From positions 1 to 10,530 of the forward strand of contig CAKOGP040002052.1 of the NCBI GenBank assembly GCA_933822405.4: 10,530 bases of DNA, read 5' to 3'. The translations under genes and the position numbers were made by a program. The notes below the pieces were generated by a model, which saw only the letters and a program-made list of their open reading frames with translations, made no database searches and was not told the DNA's origin. Each line of letters begins with the position of its first letter. Position 1 is the stretch's first letter. Origin of the DNA: Cylindrotheca closterium (taxonomy: Eukaryota > Bacillariophyta > Bacillariophyceae > Bacillariales > Bacillariaceae). This document shows, piece after piece, positions 6,672 to 10,530 of this stretch.

Positions 6672-8759
6672 ATGAAAGACTTTCACGCGTATGCATCAGT
6701 CTTTGGATGTCGATTGCTCTTGCTGTCGATTCTGAGTCTATCTTTTTCTTGCCAAGCCTTTGTTGTTGTCAATAAGGTTTCGTCATCCACACCAAGATCT
6801 TCAGCATATGTTCCGTCGATGATAGCATTGGACCTTATTTATTTCAACGGGAAGGGCAAATATCAGAAAAGTGTAAGGAGTGATACAACCCGCCGCTCTC
6901 AGCTGTACTATTCAAATCACGGTGATGATCATCAACAACATCAAGAAGATATGAAACGAGCTGCTGCTAAAGATGAGATTGGCGGGGATGGTGTATGGTT
7001 TCAGAATACCATGGAAACTTCAGCCGACACGTCATCCAAAGAAGCTTTGAGGGAGCTGTTACGTGACTGGCAATTGGGGACGGATACCAACGACGACGAT
7101 CAGCTGCTGGTCTTTTTGTTTCTCTCGCATCATTGGGAGTTGCAAGATGTGACATCCAATGCGATGGATCTACTCGAGGAAATGAGTATGGGTGGCGACG
7201 AAAAATCATCCAAAAAGGATAACATTCATCTAATCACAGTGATTGGAGGAGGAGTTATTGGCCAGAATCAAGAATACGAAGAGGAAGCTAGTCACCCTGT
7301 CTATGGAAGAAAAGCCATCAAGAAGCAAATGTCAATTCTTGGAGGATATTGCAAGAAAGATGAAATTAATAATCCGAAATCATCAGAATCATCGTCGTTG
7401 CAAGTATTTTCCATGTCCAACAATGATGCCACTGTCAAGAGGACCATGACCACGACAAATCAGGGAACGAATCCACAGCAGCCACAACCATTTCGATCCG
7501 ATTCCTCTCTCTTTGTCTTTAGCGATCCTTACTGCCGCCAAATCCAAAATTTGTTTGGCGAATTGCACTCGCTCAATTGTCAAGTAGCCGGAGGCATTTC
7601 AGTGCCCCACCAGTCGGCCCTGTACGATCCAACCCTGGCCATAAATCGCGAGATCTTGCCAAAGGGAAGTTTGGTCGGAGTCCAATTGCCGTCCAACTAT
7701 CAGTTGCAATGTGTGGTATCCCAGGGTGGATGTCGACCAGTCGGACCTACCTATCGAGTGACCAGTGTGGATGGACCGGCCATTCATGAATTGGATCAAG
7801 TCAAGGCACTGGAACAATTAGATCGTTTGTGTTCTAATGAAAATCAAAGTAGTGATGAGGACGATGGTGATGATACTGATTTTGAAACAACTGTCACCAT
7901 ATTGTCCCCGAAAGACCAAGAACTTATTCGACAAGGAGGTGTACTTGCTGGTGTCTTTTTGGAGGCATCGTCGTGTTCTGGGGTTGACGATCAACTCAAT
8001 GACGATGAATCTCCATCACTACAACCGTCGGCCTCCATAGAATCATCATCATCATCAGCAGCACAGGATTCTACTGAAGCTGAAGGCCTTGTGGAGGGCG
8101 AATACATGGTGAGGGAGGTGACAGGATTCCGACCACGTTCCGGGTCTATTCTTGTGTGTGGGCAACCTCAAGTTCAATTAGGTGATCTCTTTCGATTCCA
8201 TGTTCGATCATCTCAAGAAGCCCTAGACGATTGGAAGCTCTTGTTGAAGCAGACAAAAATGGAGCAACTTTTTCTGAGTTCCAAAGCCGATGAAGTTTCG
8301 TTGGATGCTACTGAGTCTTCTGCTGCTGCTGGCGGAGATGGAAATCTATCATCATCATCATCATCATCACCATCATCCACAACGACCACTAGTCGAATCG
8401 TATGTGGGATGCAAATATCCAGTTTGGCACGAGGAAAAGACTTTTTTGAAACTCCCAATGTAGATTTGGACCATGCCAAAATGCTGCTCGAGTCCAAGAA
8501 AAACAGAGACAATTTCAACGATTCAGCAACACCACCAATTGGTGGATTCTTTTCCAATGCGGAAATTGGTCCAGTCGGCATACGAATGGGGGCGCAAGGC
8601 GACAGTTCCCAACCGTATTTGCATGGATTTGCCACAGTCGTTGCCATGCTGTGTGAAATAACAACAATTCCCATTGACGACAGCAGTCAAGGCAGCAATG
8701 GCTCGGAAGATAGTGATTTCCAAGCAACCATTTCAAGCTCACAGTCTTCGTGGGCTTGA
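6672..8759 (+). CDS. Predicted plastid-targeted FIST-domain sensor protein
   Basis: A 695-residue single-exon protein. The open frame extends upstream to 6606 only through a TTG codon; the first ATG (6672, A at -3) directly precedes a clean signal sequence, so it is chosen. Residues 14-29 are hydrophobic and end Cys-Gln-Ala with Phe30 next, matching the Ala-Phe rule of diatom plastid presequences, followed by a Ser/Arg-rich transit-like stretch to about 80. FIST_N spans about 145-355 (Phe-Ser-Asp-Pro-Tyr at 283-287, Ala-Gly-Gly at 306-308). FIST_C runs about 353-660: Gly-Cys-Arg-Pro-Val-Gly-Pro (353-359), Val-Arg-Glu-Val-Thr-Gly (480-485), Gly-Asp-Leu-Phe (504-507), Ala-Arg-Gly-Lys-Asp-Phe-Phe (586-592), Pro-Ile-Gly-Gly-Phe-Phe (622-627) and Leu-His-Gly-Phe-Ala (650-654). 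Acidic/Ser-rich inserts lie near 392-475 and 535-575. FIST domains are thought to sense small ligands, perhaps amino acids; no fused kinase, cyclase or F-box is seen here. Confidence 0.85.
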   Translation: MKDFHAYASVFGCRLLLLSILSLSFSCQAFVVVNKVSSSTPRSSAYVPSMIALDLIYFNGKGKYQKSVRSDTTRRSQLYYSNHGDDHQQHQEDMKRAAAKDEIGGDGVWFQNTMETSADTSSKEALRELLRDWQLGTDTNDDDQLLVFLFLSHHWELQDVTSNAMDLLEEMSMGGDEKSSKKDNIHLITVIGGGVIGQNQEYEEEASHPVYGRKAIKKQMSILGGYCKKDEINNPKSSESSSLQVFSMSNNDATVKRTMTTTNQGTNPQQPQPFRSDSSLFVFSDPYCRQIQNLFGELHSLNCQVAGGISVPHQSALYDPTLAINREILPKGSLVGVQLPSNYQLQCVVSQGGCRPVGPTYRVTSVDGPAIHELDQVKALEQLDRLCSNENQSSDEDDGDDTDFETTVTILSPKDQELIRQGGVLAGVFLEASSCSGVDDQLNDDESPSLQPSASIESSSSSAAQDSTEAEGLVEGEYMVREVTGFRPRSGSILVCGQPQVQLGDLFRFHVRSSQEALDDWKLLLKQTKMEQLFLSSKADEVSLDATESSAAAGGDGNLSSSSSSSPSSTTTTSRIVCGMQISSLARGKDFFETPNVDLDHAKMLLESKKNRDNFNDSATPPIGGFFSNAEIGPVGIRMGAQGDSSQPYLHGFATVVAMLCEITTIPIDDSSQGSNGSEDSDFQATISSSQSSWA
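8348..8377 (+). repeat. (ATC)n microsatellite encoding a Ser run in the FIST protein
   Basis: A near-perfect ATC/TCA trinucleotide tract is read as a poly-Ser stretch (residues about 559-570) within a low-complexity insert between conserved blocks of FIST_C. It is likely a surface loop with variable length. Confidence 0.8.
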
Positions 8760-8875
8760 TGGTTGTCATTCATTCATTTCATACATGTTCGACTTCCTTT
8801 GTAACAAGTGTCAATATAAATCGAAAGTATGACTGACTCTACACACTTTATATATATACCTTATCAACACGCGAT

Positions 8876-8935
8876 GGTACAGTATTGTACAGTAGCGAGG
8901 CGATTGGATCTTCTACTCAGCGGCAGTACTGTACC
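8876..8935. repeat. Inverted repeat with TACAGTA/TACTGTA arms
   Basis: The 13-base arms 8876-8888 and 8923-8935 pair with only two G-U type mismatches around a 34-base spacer. A second TACAGTA (8888-8894) overlaps the end of the left arm. It lies 117 bases after the FIST stop; a hairpin transcript, mobile-element relic or protein-binding site are all possible. Confidence 0.55.
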
Positions 8936-9038
8936 GTGCAGCACCTGCAATACGAAAAACGACGCTACAAACATATGAACTTGTTTTTGTGAGAAGAGTT
9001 CGGGCCGATCCGAATTTTGACATAGTGAATTTTGATTG

Positions 9039-9061
9039 GTCAAAAACTGGCGCGCTTTGAC
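9039..9061. promoter_or_regulatory. GTCAAA/TTTGAC element flanking a GGCGCG core
   Basis: Perfect 6-base arms flank an 11-base centre containing CTGGCGCG, which resembles an E2F/DP-type site, and an inverted CCAAT box adjoins the left arm. It sits about 155 bases before the start of the secreted-protein gene, suitable for a promoter element. The assignment is by resemblance only. Confidence 0.25.
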
Positions 9062-9122
9062 GCATCGTGTTCGCAAAACTCACAGTATAATATTCTGATT
9101 TCCAACACAAGAATCTTTCCGT

Positions 9123-9150
9123 TGAAAAATACAGCATGAAAAATACAGCA
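9123..9150 (+). repeat. Perfect 14-base tandem duplication in the leader of the 9217 gene
   Basis: TGAAAAATACAGCA occurs twice head to tail (9123-9136 and 9137-9150) with no mismatch, 67 bases before the ATG. The lack of divergence points to a recent duplication. It adds one short out-of-gene ATG per junction. Confidence 0.9.
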
Positions 9151-9216
9151 AGAATTCAATCACACAACAACACAACCAAACAACCACTTTCAACTTAACA
9201 CCAGGACACTACAACA

Positions 9217-9786
9217 ATGACATGTTTTCGCTTGACTCTTTCCTACTTCCTTCTAGTGGTTTTCCTCGTAGTGGAACCTACTAATGCCCTTGCCAATCAG
9301 CATCATTATCATTCTTCTAGACGTGAAGATCTCCCCCCCGCCCTCACCAACACTGGTTCCTCTTCTGGCGACGCAAATGATGGCGGGTACTCTGCTGCTA
9401 AGCCATTCTACTCCCCCATGGCTCTTTTCGGAATCTATTCGAGTGGAAAATCCAATCAACATAATGATAATGATCCTCAACGCCATCCCTCGCCGTCCGC
9501 CTTCGCCAATGCTGATGGTTCCTGCTCTTCTGGCAACGCAGATGGTGATGGACACTCCTCTGTTACTGGGTCGAACTACTCCCCCATGGCTCTATTCGGA
9601 GTCTACTCGAGTGGAGAATCCGCCCTATTTGGAGGAGCCCATGGCAGCTGCGACATGACAACGGCCATGAGCAGTACCAATCACGAAGAATCGTCACAAG
9701 CAGCAGCACCAGCAGCACCCGAATCCCCTGTTATATTTCTTCCCAACCATTTGCTAAAAGATGATAATAGAGACCATTCGGTGTAA
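9217..9786 (+). CDS. Small secreted protein with two head-to-tail internal repeats
   Basis: A 189-residue single-exon protein, ATG with A at -3. Residues 1-26 are a typical signal peptide (Arg5, hydrophobic 6-19, Asn-Ala-Leu-Ala before the probable cut after 26). The mature chain is two consecutive units, residues 27-79 and 80-135. Each begins Asn-Gln-His, passes through a Gly/Ser/Asp/Asn-rich part and ends in Tyr-Ser-Pro-Met-Ala-Leu-Phe-Gly-(Ile/Val)-Tyr-Ser-Ser-Gly-(Lys/Glu)-Ser. A third Ala-Leu-Phe-Gly occurs at 136-139. The tail is Ser/Ala-rich and acidic with a short hydrophobic patch (Val-Ile-Phe-Leu-Pro, about 171-175). No Phe at the cut, so plastid import is not indicated; cell-surface, frustule or vacuolar destination is possible. 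I do not recognise the family. Confidence 0.8.
   Translation: MTCFRLTLSYFLLVVFLVVEPTNALANQHHYHSSRREDLPPALTNTGSSSGDANDGGYSAAKPFYSPMALFGIYSSGKSNQHNDNDPQRHPSPSAFANADGSCSSGNADGDGHSSVTGSNYSPMALFGVYSSGESALFGGAHGSCDMTTAMSSTNHEESSQAAAPAAPESPVIFLPNHLLKDDNRDHSV
9295..9621 (+). repeat. In-frame tandem duplication within the secreted protein gene
   Basis: Unit 1 (9295-9453, 159 bp) and unit 2 (9454-9621, 168 bp) are adjacent. The last 46 bases of each (9408-9453 and 9576-9621) differ at only four positions, while the first parts have diverged more and carry small in-frame indels. The pattern indicates a duplication with stronger constraint on the Ser-Pro-Met-Ala-Leu-Phe-Gly end. Confidence 0.85.
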
Positions 9787-9822
9787 GCACACAATGTGAT
9801 GAAATATGATTGTGAGGCTTGA

Positions 9823-9828
9823 AATAAA
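9823..9828 (+). terminator. Candidate polyadenylation signal of the secreted-protein gene
   Basis: AATAAA lies 37 bases after the stop codon at 9784-9786, followed by T/G-containing sequence. The position is compatible with a short 3' UTR. Confidence 0.35.
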
Positions 9829-10259
9829 CACTTGATCATTGATGCTGGAGAGCACACACGCACGTTCGTCTTTCAACGTCTATCTATCTTTATATCTACA
9901 TATACATACCAACCCGAGTCCGAAACAACCCAAGACCCTACTACATGTTGCTTGATGAATGATACTACGTATTACAAAACGATACAACGACAAATATATA
10001 ATTTATATAGAATCCACCAAATCACAAATCACGAGTCAATCACACCTACAGAGCACCATTTTGAAAAAGATCAAACCATACATGTGCTAGAGGAAAGTAT
10101 GTCTTGCTAATCAGAATCGCCGGAAGGCCAGGATGATATTCACTCCCCCAGGATGAAGGAATGAATCAATCGATCAATCATTCGTGGATAGAGAGGGGCG
10201 GGACAACCAATGGAGGGAGGCTTCTGACTACGGAATAATACTGTATGGTTCAATTCTCA

Positions 10260-10321
10260 TCAAGTAGCTAGTAGTAGTACTGGTAGCGCATACTAGTGCT
10301 AATACCAGTATTACCACTTGA
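10260..10321. repeat. Long imperfect inverted repeat (62 bp)
   Basis: The left arm begins TCAAGT and ends TACTGGTA (10278-10285); the right arm begins TACCAGTA (10303-10310) and ends ACTTGA (10316-10321). The left arm is longer, with extra TAG-type units. The 17-base centre contains the ACTAGT palindrome. It is intergenic and not associated with a visible stop codon. Confidence 0.55.
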
Positions 10322-10530
10322 TCGCTATCACCAGGCAGTTCCCGCAGCTGCCGTTCCCCGAAATATATGATTCAGTAGTCGCTACAGTACGACGAACTTC
10401 AACGTTGGATTAAATATTCCATTCTTGTGACAGATGTCATCTTGACACGAAGTCGTCGTGATTCATTCATTCGTACCCTCAGTCGTGGTAGCTGTAACCT
10501 ACTAGGTGGGTAGCTACTATTGATTCATTC

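Larger units (their letters stand above)
8760..9216. other. Intergenic region between the FIST gene and the secreted repeat protein
   Basis: No gene is visible. The region contains an inverted repeat (8876-8935), the direct repeat GAATTTTGA at 9012-9020 and 9027-9035, an inverted CCAAT-type ATTGG (9035-9039), a GTCAAA...TTTGAC element (9039-9061) and a perfect 14-base tandem duplication (9123-9150). These probably belong to the promoter and leader of the gene at 9217. Confidence 0.5.
9787..10530. other. Non-coding right flank
   Basis: No ATG-initiated gene is supported; the one longer open frame (9832-10110) begins at TTG and has random-looking composition. The stretch contains an AATAAA signal, AATCAATC-type short repeats near 10160-10180, TACTGTA at 10239-10245, a long imperfect inverted repeat (10260-10321), TACAGTA at 10383-10389 and ATTCATTC repeats near 10460-10470. 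A gene beyond the right edge may begin outside the window. Confidence 0.55.

Noticed and set aside
9832..10110. 92-codon frame after the secreted-protein gene
   Set aside because: Starts at TTG, no ATG near the beginning, and shows no coding character.
1..10530. Defence island, CRISPR array, transposon or phage content
   Set aside because: No regularly spaced repeats, transposase, integrase or viral gene is visible on either strand; the window reads as ordinary eukaryotic nuclear DNA.

Overview
The window looks like nuclear DNA of a photosynthetic stramenopile, most likely a diatom. The evidence is: intron-poor ATG-initiated genes that all carry A at position -3; heavy low-complexity and trinucleotide-repeat coding (Asn, Ser, Gln, Asp runs); a plastid-type bipartite presequence with a phenylalanine just after the predicted signal-peptide cut; and a decayed helicase-associated-domain sequence, a family I recall as abundant in diatoms. 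No prokaryotic operon structure, tRNA, rRNA, CRISPR array, transposase or phage gene is visible. Species is not determinable by reading; a pennate diatom is a guess.

Layout, all complete genes on the + strand. 1-836 is mostly non-coding, possibly with the 5' end of a minus-strand gene leaving at the left edge. 837-2141, 2535-3920 and 5485-6102 are three divergent paralogues of one two-membrane-segment family resembling DUF3592. Each has a Cys-rich first membrane segment ending in Pro-Gly, a non-cytosolic loop with two conserved cysteines and N-glycosylation sequons, a Tyr-(Asp/Asn)-Pro-(Asp/Glu)-(Asp/Ser)-Pro motif, and a second membrane segment. They differ mainly in low-complexity inserts in the loop and tail. 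Between the second and third paralogue lies the remnant of a helicase-associated-domain gene interrupted by stops (4150-4458), then a weak J-domain-like stretch. 6672-8759 encodes a predicted plastid-targeted FIST-domain protein (FIST_N plus FIST_C), a likely small-ligand sensor. 9217-9786 encodes a small secreted protein whose mature part is two head-to-tail copies of a ~55-residue unit plus a tail. 9787-10530 is non-coding, with a long imperfect hairpin near 10260-10321.

The three paralogues form a dispersed tandem array and presumably arose by local duplication. Nothing links them functionally to the FIST gene or the secreted protein; I see no coherent multi-gene system or defence island here. 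The most distinctive content is (1) the membrane family with rapidly diversifying inserts, including an Asn-rich prion-like tail with an internal repeat; (2) the plastid FIST protein; (3) the internally duplicated secreted protein; and (4) a 7-bp motif (TACAGTA/TACTGTA) that occurs eight times, always outside genes.
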